NCBI GenBank assembly: GCA_003225495.1
Contig: QIAJ01000128.1
Location: forward strand, 10,674 to 74,673
DNA: 64,000 nucleotides
Direction: 5' to 3'
Source: Acidobacteriota bacterium
GTDB taxonomy: Bacteria > Acidobacteriota > Terriglobia > Terriglobales > Acidobacteriaceae
Shown: positions 45,896-54,296 of the stretch, one piece after another
Numbering within the stretch: the stretch's first letter is position 1
How the letters are laid out: each line of letters starts with the position of its first letter
The notes under the pieces: generated by a model
Databases searched by the model: none
Seen by the model: the letters and a program-made list of their open reading frames with translations, nothing else
What the model was told of the DNA's origin: nothing
Position numbers and translations under genes: made by a program

Positions 45896-46458
45896 GCGCG
45901 GCTCATCTGTTTGTTCAGCCAGAGGCGCGCCGTCGTCCAGTCTCGCTTGACGGTAGCCGGCGAGACGCCCAGAAACTGCGAAGTCTCCTCGATCGACAGT
46001 CCTCCGAAAAAGCGCAGCTCCACGATCCGGCCCTGTTGCGGGTCCAGCCGAGAGAGCTCGTTCAGGGCATCGTCGAGCGCGACCAGGCTGATCTCTCGGG
46101 CCCCGGGTAGAGCGGTGGCTTCGTCCAGCACGACTTTGAGACCGCCATCGCGTTTCGCCGCGCGATGGCCGCGAGCGTAGTCCACGAGTATCTGACGCAT
46201 CAATTGAGCCGAGACGGCAAAGAAATCAGATCGCCTCTCGAAATACACCTTTTCTCGTTTGGTCAGGCGTACATAGGCTTCATGCACGAGGGCGGTGCTC
46301 TGGAGAGTGTGTCCGGGACGTTCCTTGCGCAGGCACTGGTGCGCCAGGCGGCGCAGATCGGCATAGACCAGCGGCATCAGGGCTTGCAGCGCTTCGGAGT
46401 CACCCGCTTGCCACTTACCCAGTAGCTCACTGACAGGCTTGGTTGAAAGACGAGACAC
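45892..46458 (-). CDS. ECF-type RNA polymerase sigma factor (acidobacterial X6 class)
   Basis: A 188-residue sigma factor with region 2 (YADLRRLAHQCLRKE ... LVHEAYVRLTK) and region 4 (LDPQQGRIVELRFFGGLSIEETSQFLGVSPATVKRDWTTARLWL). The sequence matches the Sig-70_X6-type proteins (TIGR02999) seen in acidobacteria and planctomycetes, which are commonly paired with a Ser/Thr kinase. No classical anti-sigma factor is adjacent; the downstream kinase with a propeller may replace it. Translational overlap with that kinase supports a functional pair. The divergent secreted gene at 46695 is a possible target. Confidence 0.92.
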   Translation of the reverse strand: MSRLSTKPVSELLGKWQAGDSEALQALMPLVYADLRRLAHQCLRKERPGHTLQSTALVHEAYVRLTKREKVYFERRSDFFAVSAQLMRQILVDYARGHRAAKRDGGLKVVLDEATALPGAREISLVALDDALNELSRLDPQQGRIVELRFFGGLSIEETSQFLGVSPATVKRDWTTARLWLNKQMSRA

Positions 46459-46694
46459 TTTCCTACTCTCGAGTGCGGCAGGGGAAAGCCGAGTTGCGAC
46501 TCAAGATATCCCCGAGCCGGAACAAAGTCAACCTATTGAAAAGACAACCTTTTGTTAAGGAAGTATTGGAGCGCAGTAACTCGAAACAAGAAATTGTTCC
46601 ATGGCATGAGCCAAACGCGGCCGAAATCTCGCTGAGACAAGATGAGAGCGAACCACATCGGGAGCAGTTGGTCCCAACTCACTCGGAGGACAAT

Positions 46695-47183
46695 ATGCGA
46701 TTCACCAAGATTAACAAAGCAATCTCAATTCTCGCTGCGATAGCGTTCCTAGTCGCTGGAGCCGCCGCTCAGAAGAACAGTAAACGCCTGACTTGCCAAT
46801 CCGTTGGCGGAATGCTGATGACGAACCTGGGAGCGATCGACGCCAGCACCACGATGGGGCCGGTTACGGGCGACTTGAAGGGGTCGGTTAGCAGCACCGT
46901 CGTGAGCACCGAGGTCATCGGGAATAACCTCGTATTCCACATCCAGCATCACTGGGTCACCGAATCGGGAGACACGCTCTCCTTTGACCAGGCGACCGCC
47001 ACCTCGACAGCAGTGGCCCCCGGCCTCTACGCGATCATCACCTACCCCGTTCACCTCAGCGGTGGGACCGGCAAGTTCGCCCAAGTAACTGGAGATTTCA
47101 CCAACATCGGGGAGGTTGACCTGAACACCGGTCAGATCGTACTGCGCTACTCCGGGCAGCTTTGTTCCCCGAAAGGTAACTAG
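46695..47183 (+). CDS. Secreted beta-barrel-like hypothetical protein
   Basis: A 162-residue protein with a signal peptide (ISILAAIAFLVAGAAAQ) and a beta-rich body (GDLKGSVSSTVVSTEVIGNNLVFHIQHHWVTESGDTLSFDQ, YPVHLSGGTGKFAQVTGDFTNIGEVD). The fold pattern looks like allene-oxide-cyclase/lipocalin-like barrels. ATG 46695 with GGAGG six bases upstream is used instead of the track start. It is divergent from the ECF sigma gene; the gap of 236 bp must hold both promoters. Confidence 0.78.
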   Translation: MRFTKINKAISILAAIAFLVAGAAAQKNSKRLTCQSVGGMLMTNLGAIDASTTMGPVTGDLKGSVSSTVVSTEVIGNNLVFHIQHHWVTESGDTLSFDQATATSTAVAPGLYAIITYPVHLSGGTGKFAQVTGDFTNIGEVDLNTGQIVLRYSGQLCSPKGN

Positions 47184-47260
47184 TCCGCTGCCCGGCGGCT
47201 CGTGGAGGACAGTGGAGGCAAAAGAGTGTTTGTAAGGATTTTTGGAGATAGGAGAAGAAG

Positions 47261-47746
47261 ATGAAAACCAATTTGAAGCGCGCCGCTATGGTGTTACTCG
47301 TGATAGCCGGCCTGGCAGCTCTTACCGGCAGCAAGGCATTCAAGCTGCATGCGAACCCCCAAGTCTGCACGACCGCGATTTTGCACGGCGGATACGGAGC
47401 CGGCACCACTGGCCTGATCAACACTTCCGGCGATCCCAATGACATCCGGATCAAGACCTTTGTGCCCTTCGCAGAAGCGGTCTATTTTTTGTTCGACGGT
47501 CACGGAAACCTCTCTGGCTCTTCCACGGCGGATTTCGGCGGCTCGGCGTTTCCCGTCACCTTTACCGGCACTTACGCGGTCAATGGCAATTGCACTGGCA
47601 GTCTCACAGTGGACGCCGGCGCAAGCGGCATCGTGCACCGCGATCTCGTGATTGTTGACGCCGGCAAAGAAGTAGAGTTTGTGAGCACTGATTCCGGCGT
47701 AGTAATCGCTGGGTATATGAAGAAGCAGCGCGTGGACGGGGAATAG
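47261..47746 (+). CDS. Secreted protein of unknown function
   Basis: A 161-residue protein with a signal peptide (AAMVLLVIAGLAALTGSKAF) and a beta-rich domain (VPFAEAVYFLFDGHGNLSGSSTADFGGSAFPVTFTGTYAVNGNCTGSLT) in which GNGNLSGxST and TGTYxVNxxCTGSLT are signatures common in soil bacterial secreted proteins. Two Cys may pair. GGAGAAGAAG precedes the ATG. It follows the previous secreted gene by 77 bp, probably in one operon. Confidence 0.8.
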   Translation: MKTNLKRAAMVLLVIAGLAALTGSKAFKLHANPQVCTTAILHGGYGAGTTGLINTSGDPNDIRIKTFVPFAEAVYFLFDGHGNLSGSSTADFGGSAFPVTFTGTYAVNGNCTGSLTVDAGASGIVHRDLVIVDAGKEVEFVSTDSGVVIAGYMKKQRVDGE

Positions 47747-47860
47747 GTTGGTCGCGGCTAGATCGTTCGGCGTTCTAGTACGCCAAACTTTCAGAGGGTT
47801 CCTGCGCATGGAGCTAACGCCAAACTGGCCTTCGAACACGCCCCAACAGAACGCCGACAA

Positions 47861-49375
47861 CTACACCATACTTAACTTGACTGCAAACCCTCTCAACTTG
47901 CCATGTTGCGAGGCAAAAATCTCGTTCACCTTATTACGCACATGCTGGCTGCGAGACGGCTTCAAATACCGCATGGTCGATTCCATGTCCGAGTGACCGA
48001 GCCACTGCTGAACCGTGCGAAGATCGACCCCCGCCCAGAGGCATCGGGTTGCGAACGTAGCCCTGAATTTGTGTAGCCAGAAATTGTATTTATCCAGCTT
48101 CCCACCCTCGGCGACCGCCTTCAGACTATCTAGGAAATCGAGCTTGGGATTGCACCCGGAGGTCGGAAAGACGAGGCTACACCGCTTGTCAGACTTCGCT
48201 TTCCACGCCTTCAGACTCTTCACCAGCTTTGAAGGAATGGGAATCTCCCGCTCCTTGTACGCCTTCGGTGTCCACCCTCGGTCCGGCTTGTGGCTCACAC
48301 GAACGGTGCCAGCAGTGAGGTTGACGTCCGACCAGTACGCATACATGACTTCCTGCTCACGCATTCCTGTCATCAGGAAGAATTCATACCAGAGCCGTTC
48401 TTCGGAGTCACACGCCGCGAACAATTTATCCAGTTCCTCATCCTCGTAGATCTCTGGTTCTTCTTCGGTGTACCGCGGCCAATCGTTCTTGCTGGCCAGA
48501 CCGCGAATCCCTTGCGCTTTCAGAAACGTCATCACGTTCTCATACTTGTTGTACACGCTGCGTGGTGCCTGGTCTTTCTCGTCACGCAGGAACGCGGAGA
48601 ACTTCAGCAGGTCCTTCCGATCGATCTCTTCGAGATTGAGCTTGTGGCAGGATTCTACGAAGTACGAAAGGGCTGTCGAATATGCGGCAAGAGTCTTCGG
48701 TTTCTTTGTGAGCTTGGTTTCGTCAAGAAACTCTGTGACGGCTGCGGCTACCGATCGGTGCCCGTTGTGACCGTTTTCAGGCATCACAGAAACGCCGTTG
48801 TTCACTGCGTTCAACTCGGCTTCTTTGCGCTGGCGTCGGGCGCTGGCGTCGGCCGAGTCTTTGCCCACCGACAGACGCACTCGTTTTGCGCCTTCGCGCC
48901 ACTCAAGGTAATAGGCCCCTTCCAGATGTCTCTCTTCTTTTCCATCCACCAGCACGACATCGGGCTTAACTCGGCCGTTTGCGGACTGAGCGACGGGGCA
49001 GTAACGCATGCCATTCCCGGTCTGAACCCGCTTCGTGAGATTGACGGAATATCCGCCCGACCGCATAACGAACCGCTTCTGATTTTCTCGACGCGTGACA
49101 TATTCGAGATTTGAAGCGGCATTGTTGGTATAGTCGCCGTCCTTGTGCGTTGTCTCGTGCGCGGCCGGGCAGTCGCCTAGAAACGAAGCGGCGACCAATC
49201 CATGAACGGTACACTTTCGCTGGAATCCGTCGCTCGACAGGGTGACGTAGAGTCTCCCGTTTTTCATTCGGGTGGGCTGAAGAATTTTGCTGGTGTGGAT
49301 GTTGCGAACGTGTCCTTGGTCCGAAACCTGATAAATGCCGTCGTATCCAGAGACATCGCGCCATTGATCGGCCAT
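47861..49375 (-). CDS. NUMOD4-HNH domain fused to a tyrosine integrase
   Basis: A 504-residue protein. Residues 1-45 (WRDVSGYDGIYQVSDQGHVRNI) match NUMOD4, and 55-103 (VHGLVAASFLG, THKDGDYTNNAASNLEYVTRRENQK) match an HNH_3 nuclease, as in homing endonucleases. From about residue 104 a phage-type integrase follows: a short basic arm region, a SAM-like core-binding domain (residues 205-300) and a catalytic domain with R339, H435-x2-R438, H461 and the nucleophile Y470. AGGAG precedes the ATG. The gene is 93 bp from tRNA-Ser(UGA), whose 3' end is the attachment site. Whether the HNH part cleaves DNA or is only a DNA-binding arm is unknown. Confidence 0.85.
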   Translation of the reverse strand: MADQWRDVSGYDGIYQVSDQGHVRNIHTSKILQPTRMKNGRLYVTLSSDGFQRKCTVHGLVAASFLGDCPAAHETTHKDGDYTNNAASNLEYVTRRENQKRFVMRSGGYSVNLTKRVQTGNGMRYCPVAQSANGRVKPDVVLVDGKEERHLEGAYYLEWREGAKRVRLSVGKDSADASARRQRKEAELNAVNNGVSVMPENGHNGHRSVAAAVTEFLDETKLTKKPKTLAAYSTALSYFVESCHKLNLEEIDRKDLLKFSAFLRDEKDQAPRSVYNKYENVMTFLKAQGIRGLASKNDWPRYTEEEPEIYEDEELDKLFAACDSEERLWYEFFLMTGMREQEVMYAYWSDVNLTAGTVRVSHKPDRGWTPKAYKEREIPIPSKLVKSLKAWKAKSDKRCSLVFPTSGCNPKLDFLDSLKAVAEGGKLDKYNFWLHKFRATFATRCLWAGVDLRTVQQWLGHSDMESTMRYLKPSRSQHVRNKVNEIFASQHGKLRGFAVKLSMV

Positions 49376-49459
49376 ACCGCACTGCTCCTGTGACGGGGAT
49401 TAAAAGGTATACCCCGTGGACTCAGTGTAGGTATCACCGACTTGCAAGTACTAGATAAC

Positions 49460-49487
49460 TAAAGTACTGGCGGAGAGGGAGGGATTC
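49460..49487. repeat. Proximal attachment site in tRNA-Ser 3' end
   Basis: The 28 bases TAAAGTACTGGCGGAGAGGG... cover the end of the tRNA including CCA and part of the T-arm, and are identical to 16942-16969. The integrase coding start is on the element side. This copy was brought by the element and restores the tRNA. Confidence 0.88.
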
Positions 49488-49557
49488 GAACCCCCGATAC
49501 CCTTTCAGGTATGCCGGTTTTCAAGACCGGAGCCATCAACCACTCGGCCACCTCTCC
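49468..49557 (-). tRNA. serT: tRNA-Ser(UGA)
   Basis: A complete class II tRNA on the minus strand: acceptor GGAGAGG/CCTCTCC with discriminator G and encoded CCA (49468-49470), D-arm GTGGCCGAGTGG, anticodon stem CCGGT/ACCGG with loop CTTGAAA (anticodon TGA), a long variable arm (CATACCTGAAAGGGTATC) and T-arm GGGGGTTCGAATCCC. It is the target of the integrated island. Confidence 0.97.
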
Positions 49558-49642
49558 GGTAATTACAGTTTTACTACAATCTCCGAATTCGCGAGAAAAA
49601 CCACGTGGCCTTTCGCGGGCCGGGGCGGCCGCATCAGCTGGT

Positions 49643-50695
49643 TCATTTCGTCCCATTGGGATACACCAGAATCTTGCTCGCTTCGCCTGTTTTCAGGCGC
49701 GCCATGGCCTTCGAAAAATCTTTCATCGGAATCCGGTCGGTAATGACGGGATGCAGATCGAGTTTGCCGCTTTTCAGAAGAGCCGTCATCTGGTACCAGG
49801 TCTGGTACATACGGCGCCCGTTGATGCCCTGGATCGTCAGGCCTTTGAAAATAATGTCTTCGGAGAAGTTGAGCGGAATGGGCTTGCTGGTGAGGCCCAG
49901 AAGAGAGATGCGTCCGCCGCGCCGGACGATGTCGAAGGCCGTTCGGATCGCATCGGGATGGCCCGCCATCTCGAGAACTACGTCGACTCCCAATCCGCCT
50001 GTTCGCTCGTTGACGATCTTGCGAACCTCCTCTTTCGAGGGGTCGAGCACGACGTCGGCGTGCATTTTTGTAGCGAGCTTGCGCCGATGTTCATTGACTT
50101 CTATAGCGAAGACAGTAGTTGCGCCCACCGCGCGGGCTACCGCAATCGAGAATAGGCCGATCGGTCCGCATCCGGTGACCGCGACGGTCTTGGCGGCAAT
50201 CTCGCCGGCAAGAACCGAGTGCACCGCATTGCCGAGAGGATCGAGAATCGAGGCGTACTCCTGAGGAATAGCCGGATCGAGTTTCCAGATATTCGACTCG
50301 GGAATCACCACGTATTCCGCGAAGGCGCCGTCGGCGTCGACTCCGATGATCTTCACGTTCTGACAGATATGGGCATCGCCAGTCCGGCATTGCAGACATT
50401 TGCCGCAGGCAACATGCATTTCGGCGGAAACAAAATCGCCTTCTTTCACACTCGTGACTTCATCGCCGAAGGCGACGACTTCGCCACAGAATTCGTGGCC
50501 CGGAATCAGCGGCGGATGGATGCGTCCCTGGGCCCAGCGGTCCCACTCGTAAATATGCAGGTCGGTGCCGCAGATGGAGGCGACTTTGACTTTGACCAGG
50601 ACATCGTTGCGTCCGTAGCTGGGAACTGTAACTTCGCGAATCTCCGCGCCCGGCGCGGCTTCCGGCTTCACCACCGCGAGCATGGTATCGGGCAT
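49643..50695 (-). CDS. tdh: L-threonine 3-dehydrogenase
   Basis: A 350-residue zinc-dependent medium-chain dehydrogenase. The catalytic zinc site is visible (SICGTDLHIYEWD, GHEFCGEVV), and the structural zinc has four cysteines in CGKCLQCRTGDAHIC. The NAD-binding fold is GCGPIGLFSIAVARA. The combination WDRWAQGRIHPPLIPGHEF and GLTSKPIPLNF...IFKGLTIQGINGRRMYQTW is typical of Tdh. It oxidises L-threonine to 2-amino-3-oxobutyrate. Its usual partner Kbl is not adjacent. It lies next to the tRNA-Ser gene on the backbone side. Confidence 0.93.
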   Translation of the reverse strand: MPDTMLAVVKPEAAPGAEIREVTVPSYGRNDVLVKVKVASICGTDLHIYEWDRWAQGRIHPPLIPGHEFCGEVVAFGDEVTSVKEGDFVSAEMHVACGKCLQCRTGDAHICQNVKIIGVDADGAFAEYVVIPESNIWKLDPAIPQEYASILDPLGNAVHSVLAGEIAAKTVAVTGCGPIGLFSIAVARAVGATTVFAIEVNEHRRKLATKMHADVVLDPSKEEVRKIVNERTGGLGVDVVLEMAGHPDAIRTAFDIVRRGGRISLLGLTSKPIPLNFSEDIIFKGLTIQGINGRRMYQTWYQMTALLKSGKLDLHPVITDRIPMKDFSKAMARLKTGEASKILVYPNGTK

Positions 50696-50852
50696 GGAGT
50701 CTCCCTTTTAAAGAAAGGAATTATCAGTACAAACGGGTTATTTTAACACTCGGAGTAGAATGGCTTGATCCCTTGAATCTTTTATTGCGATGCGAATGCA
50801 GTATCGATATTACGGCCCTTATCATTGAACCGCTAGTGGCAGAATCACAGAA

Positions 50853-51410
50853 TCAAGTCTTGTATGTGCCGCGAGAAAATCCCTTCTGATTTCCGGAGTT
50901 GAACTCTTCGGACTTGCCACGCGGAATGCTCAACGTCTTCCAACCGGATGAACGCAGATGTTTGGACAGGAAAACAATTTGTCCAGTGTGCTGGGCATAG
51001 TGGGCGAGGGCCCGGTTCAGCGCCTGCATCACGGTGTGCGGCTCCTTTCGGATGGTAATCGTGCGCGAGACGTCTTCGGGCTTGAGGGAGTCGAGGGTCG
51101 AGAGAATGCGTGACCAACCTTCCTCCCACCAGCGCATAACCTCTTCGCGGGTGGTATCGGTAGACATTTCGAACTCTTTATCGCGGAAGCGGTCAGGCTT
51201 CTCTCCGTCGGTGGTCAGGAAGTCGGTGAATCGGGAGCGCGCATTTCCTGCAATGTGCTTCACGATGATGGCTACCGAATTCGATTCGGGGTCTATGGTG
51301 GCGAAGAATTCCTCGTCATCGAGTTGGGACATGGCGGTTTCCGCCATCCGCTTGTGGCCGCGCAACTGGCGGCGGATTTCGTTGAGATACAGGTAAGCGA
51401 ACCCTGTCAT
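50853..51410 (-). CDS. DinB/DUF1572 family protein
   Basis: A 185-residue four-helix protein of the DinB/YfiT-like superfamily. Metal-ligand His candidates are in IVKHIAGNARSRF and LAHYAQHTGQIVFL, in the expected order. Such proteins are probably thiol-dependent (e.g. bacillithiol) transferases or damage-inducible enzymes; the exact substrate is unknown. A second DinB protein, with a signal peptide, lies at 59174. Confidence 0.85.
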   Translation of the reverse strand: MTGFAYLYLNEIRRQLRGHKRMAETAMSQLDDEEFFATIDPESNSVAIIVKHIAGNARSRFTDFLTTDGEKPDRFRDKEFEMSTDTTREEVMRWWEEGWSRILSTLDSLKPEDVSRTITIRKEPHTVMQALNRALAHYAQHTGQIVFLSKHLRSSGWKTLSIPRGKSEEFNSGNQKGFSRGTYKT

Positions 51411-51507
51411 ACGGACTCCAAAATTGCAGAAGCAAGACTATAGATTGATGAAATGATTCGCGGTTTCTTATTTTTTCTACAATCGGCGGTGCGGGCCGCT
51501 TCGATTT

Positions 51508-51654
51508 ATGCTTGTACTAACCCGCAAACGCAGCAGTTCTTACTTCCTCAAAAGAGACCTCAGGCCGGATCCGCTTCGTTCCGACCCTCGTTTTCAGGAC
51601 CTCAAACGCCGCGTGGAATTTCTGCAACAATTTCCCGGGCCAATTCGGCACTGA
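51508..51654 (+). pseudogene. C-terminal remnant of a TPR/kinase protein
   Basis: This 48-residue frame ends SSYFLKRDLRPDPLRSDPRFQDLKRRVEFLQQF. The motif DPLRSDPRFQxLxRR is the characteristic end of acidobacterial TPR-containing kinases and transcription regulators. Nothing of the rest is upstream, so it is a relic. The surrounding gap 51411-51702 has no other gene. Confidence 0.5.
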
Positions 51655-51702
51655 CTGCAGCTCCGATGATTTCACTCTGCAATCTGACTTCTCACCCTGT
51701 AA

Positions 51703-52350
51703 TTAGACATCGCACGCAACTCGAAAGCCATAGTCAGCGTACTTGAAATCCGGAGAGATGCTTGAACGTGTGGCGCAGCGCGAAATCTTGATGTGGTGAC
51801 GCCACGATCCCCCGCGAGATGAGCGGCGCCCACCCGTTTCCGGCCCCCGCGGATTCCGCTCGGGCGAGACTGCGTAGTAGTCCGGCGCGTACCAGTCACT
51901 GCACCACTCGTGGACGTTGTCGCACATGTTGAAGAGTCCGAATTCATTAGGAGCAGCACGGCCGACCGGGTCGGGACCGGTCTTCCAGCGGTCGGCATAA
52001 TCGGGGAGTGTTTCGGGCGGGTTGTCGCCCCACGGAAACAGAGCGCCTTCGCGGTCTCCGCGCGCGGCACGTTCCTATTCGGCTTCCGTAGGAAGCCGGA
52101 ATCGGCGCCTGGTTTCTGCGCTGAGCCACTCGCAGTAGCGGACCGCCTCGAACCATGAGATTCCTACGACCGGTTGTTCGGGATGATTGAAATTGGGGTC
52201 GTTCCAGAAAGCTGGCGGAAGGGATTTCGTGTCGCGAAGAAAGCGGATGCAGTCAGCGTTGGTAACTTGGCAGGCGGCGAACAGGAAGTTGTCCACCCAT
52301 ACGCGGTGGACTGGTTGCTCATTGTCCTGGCCGACATTCGAGCCCATCAA
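51703..52350 (-). pseudogene. Sulfatase-modifying-factor (SUMF1/FGE-like) gene with amber stop
   Basis: One frame reads PAGSFLMGSNVGQDNEQPVHRV, PVVGISWFEAVRYCEWLSAETRRRFRLPTEAE, then TAG at 52077-52075, then ERAARGDREGALFPWGDNPPET, FGLFNMCDNVHEWCSDWY and RGGSWRHH to the end at 51703. This is the whole SUMF1/formylglycine-generating fold with the expected PTEAEWE Trp codon changed to a stop. The frame is open upstream of 52350, but no clear start is seen. A point mutation or a base-call error are both possible; read-through would restore a 216-residue enzyme. Confidence 0.75.
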
Positions 52351-52537
52351 GAAGGAGCCAGCGGGAATCGAGAGGGTACTGGGAAGAGCCCTGCGGATTG
52401 GGAGAGAAGGTTTGCTGCCTGCACGAGTTTGTACCTCGGCTAAAGCCTGAATTCAAAACTGTTCATATCGCAGCGACAAAGTCCTGTGCCCCAGCTACAC
52501 CCACAAAATCTACGCGCCTGGGAATGCCCGCTCATCA

Positions 52538-53221
52538 TTATTTCGCAGCGTGATTATTCCGCAGCGTGCGGACTACGTCTTCAATTCTATTTTCCTGAAA
52601 GAGGCGGATGGCGGCGACTCCGGCGGCGCCCGCTTCGAGACACGAGATCGCGTTCTCAAGAGTAACCCCGCCCAGCGCCAGGACCGGGATCCTTACCTGG
52701 CACGCTTCGCCGAGAGCGGCCAGGCCTGCAGCAGCAGTTCTCACTTTTTCGAAAACCGGGGCGAAGAGCGCGAAGTCGGCGTTTTCGGATTCGGCGCGCA
52801 GGACATCTTCTGTTGTGTGACAGGCCACTGTGATTACCGGCTGCCTGCGGGCGAGGGCGCCAGCGCCACACAGGGTCCAGATTTGCCGGACTTCCGCGGG
52901 CGAGATGTCATTCGAAGGCAGGTGGACGCCCGCGGCGCCGACCGCAAGGCTGATATCAGTGCGGGAGTTGATGAGAAGACTGGTCGTTAGTCGCTGGTCG
53001 CTGGTCACCGCCTGTCCAGCTTCATGAAGCACGCGAACAGCCTCGCGTGCCAGTCCTTCCAATTCGCGCGCAGTGAGATCTTTTTCCCTGAGCTGGATGT
53101 AATCCACTCCGGCTTGCGCGGCTTCGGCGATTTTGGCGAGCAGAGCGCGTCGGCGGGCGGCTTCGTCGCCACGGAATTGAGACCGGTCGGTGATGTAGTA
53201 GAGCAGACAGCGGGGAGCCAT
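52538..53221 (-). CDS. thiE: Thiamine-phosphate synthase
   Basis: A 227-residue TIM-barrel protein. YYITDRSQF at the start, YIQLREKDL (the LREK motif binding the phosphate/pyrimidine), GVHLPSNDISP and LALGGVTLENAISCLEAGAAGVAAIRLF are the ThiE/TenI signatures. ThiE joins HMP-pyrophosphate and HET-phosphate to thiamine phosphate. TenI-like thiazole tautomerase is an alternative, but the length and LREKDL favour ThiE. ATG 53221 fits the family better than the track start at 53329. Confidence 0.82.
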   Translation of the reverse strand: MAPRCLLYYITDRSQFRGDEAARRRALLAKIAEAAQAGVDYIQLREKDLTARELEGLAREAVRVLHEAGQAVTSDQRLTTSLLINSRTDISLAVGAAGVHLPSNDISPAEVRQIWTLCGAGALARRQPVITVACHTTEDVLRAESENADFALFAPVFEKVRTAAAGLAALGEACQVRIPVLALGGVTLENAISCLEAGAAGVAAIRLFQENRIEDVVRTLRNNHAAK

Positions 53222-53288
53222 CAGGAGCCAGCGTACTACGGCGGAAGCCAAGCCTACGAGGATACGCGGGCTAGAGCGCGGGCCGCAC

Positions 53289-54176
53289 TTACGGCCTGGT
53301 TTTGGCGATTTCGGGCGCGGCGGCTTCACCGGTGCGTTTCGGCTGTTGCGGTCCGAGGTGGTATTTGGTGAGATTTTCCTTCAGGAACTCGAAACCTTCT
53401 TCAGGAGAGTCAACGATCTTCAACAAGTTAAGGTCCTCGGGCGAGATGACCCCCGCATCAGCCATGGCTTCGAAGTTGATGATCTTGTTCCAGTACTTGC
53501 TTCCGTAAATGACAACAAAGATTTTCTTGGCCAGCTTTTCCGTCTGCGCAAGCGTCATGATTTCGAACAGCTCGTCAAGAGTCCCGAAACCACCAGGGAA
53601 AATCACCAGCGCTTTCGCCAGATAAGCGAACCAGAACTTCCTCATGAAAAAGTAATGGAACTCGAAGTTGAGTGCGGGCGTGATGTAAGGATTGGGGTTC
53701 TGCTCGAACGGCAGATTGATGTTCAGGCCGATCGTCTTGCCCCCGGCTTCCTGCGCCCCCAGGTTGGCGCCTTCCATGATCCCGGGACCACCGCCGGTGG
53801 TCACCACGAAACGGTGGCGCTTGGCCGGAATCTGACTGGACCATTCGGTGAGCATGTACGCAAGGCGGCGGGCGTCTTCGTAGTAGCGCGCCATGTCCAC
53901 ACCAGCCTGAGCGCGCTTCATATAAGCAGCCTGCTGCGCGGCTGCCGCCCCGGTGCGATTTCCCCGCACTTCGGTCAGCCGATCGCCGGCGTTCTGCAAG
54001 TTCTGGAAACGGGCCGATCCGAAGAAGACGACCGTATCCTGGATCTGCTCGCGGCGGAAGCGGGCAAGCGGCTCGATATACTCGGACAGAATGCGCAAAA
54101 CCCGCCCGTCGGGACTCTTCAGGAACTGCTCGTTCTCGTAGGCGAGAGGGGCGGGCTGAAGTATTTTCTTATCCAT
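53289..54176 (-). CDS. LOG-family (TIGR00730) Rossmann-fold protein
   Basis: A 295-residue LOG/lysine-decarboxylase-like protein with both signatures: VVTTGGGPGIMEGANLGA and IFPGGFGTLDELFEIMTLAQT. The family cleaves nucleotide 5'-monophosphates, releasing cytokinin-type bases or ribose 5-phosphate. N-terminal 120 residues add helices seen in the long-form branch. Upstream 120 bp lies the small membrane protein. ThiE follows 67 bp downstream on the same strand. Confidence 0.88.
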   Translation of the reverse strand: MDKKILQPAPLAYENEQFLKSPDGRVLRILSEYIEPLARFRREQIQDTVVFFGSARFQNLQNAGDRLTEVRGNRTGAAAAQQAAYMKRAQAGVDMARYYEDARRLAYMLTEWSSQIPAKRHRFVVTTGGGPGIMEGANLGAQEAGGKTIGLNINLPFEQNPNPYITPALNFEFHYFFMRKFWFAYLAKALVIFPGGFGTLDELFEIMTLAQTEKLAKKIFVVIYGSKYWNKIINFEAMADAGVISPEDLNLLKIVDSPEEGFEFLKENLTKYHLGPQQPKRTGEAAAPEIAKTRP

Positions 54177-54296
54177 AAAGTCGTTCGCTACTCGTGGTCG
54201 TTCGCGCTCTCATTCAAGTTTGCAGGTTTTTCATCATCGGATCGTTTGCAGCAGTCGAGGGAGCCAACGACAAACGACCGTCGACCGACGACGCTT

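Larger units (their letters stand above)
16942..49487. mobile_element. Integrated genomic island at tRNA-Ser(UGA), about 32.5 kb
   Basis: The element is bounded by the exact 28-bp direct repeat described at each end. One copy is inside the intact tRNA-Ser gene and the tyrosine integrase gene starts 93 bp from it, the classic layout of tRNA-targeting islands. An excisionase-type HTH protein (25908) and a replication-type primase/helicase (23845) lie inside. The tRNA is read leftwards, so the copy at 49460 restores it and the original chromosomal 3' end was displaced to 16942. Chromosome before insertion would join 16941 to the tRNA. Cargo is mixed and several genes are decayed, suggesting an old or composite element. 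Confidence 0.85.
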
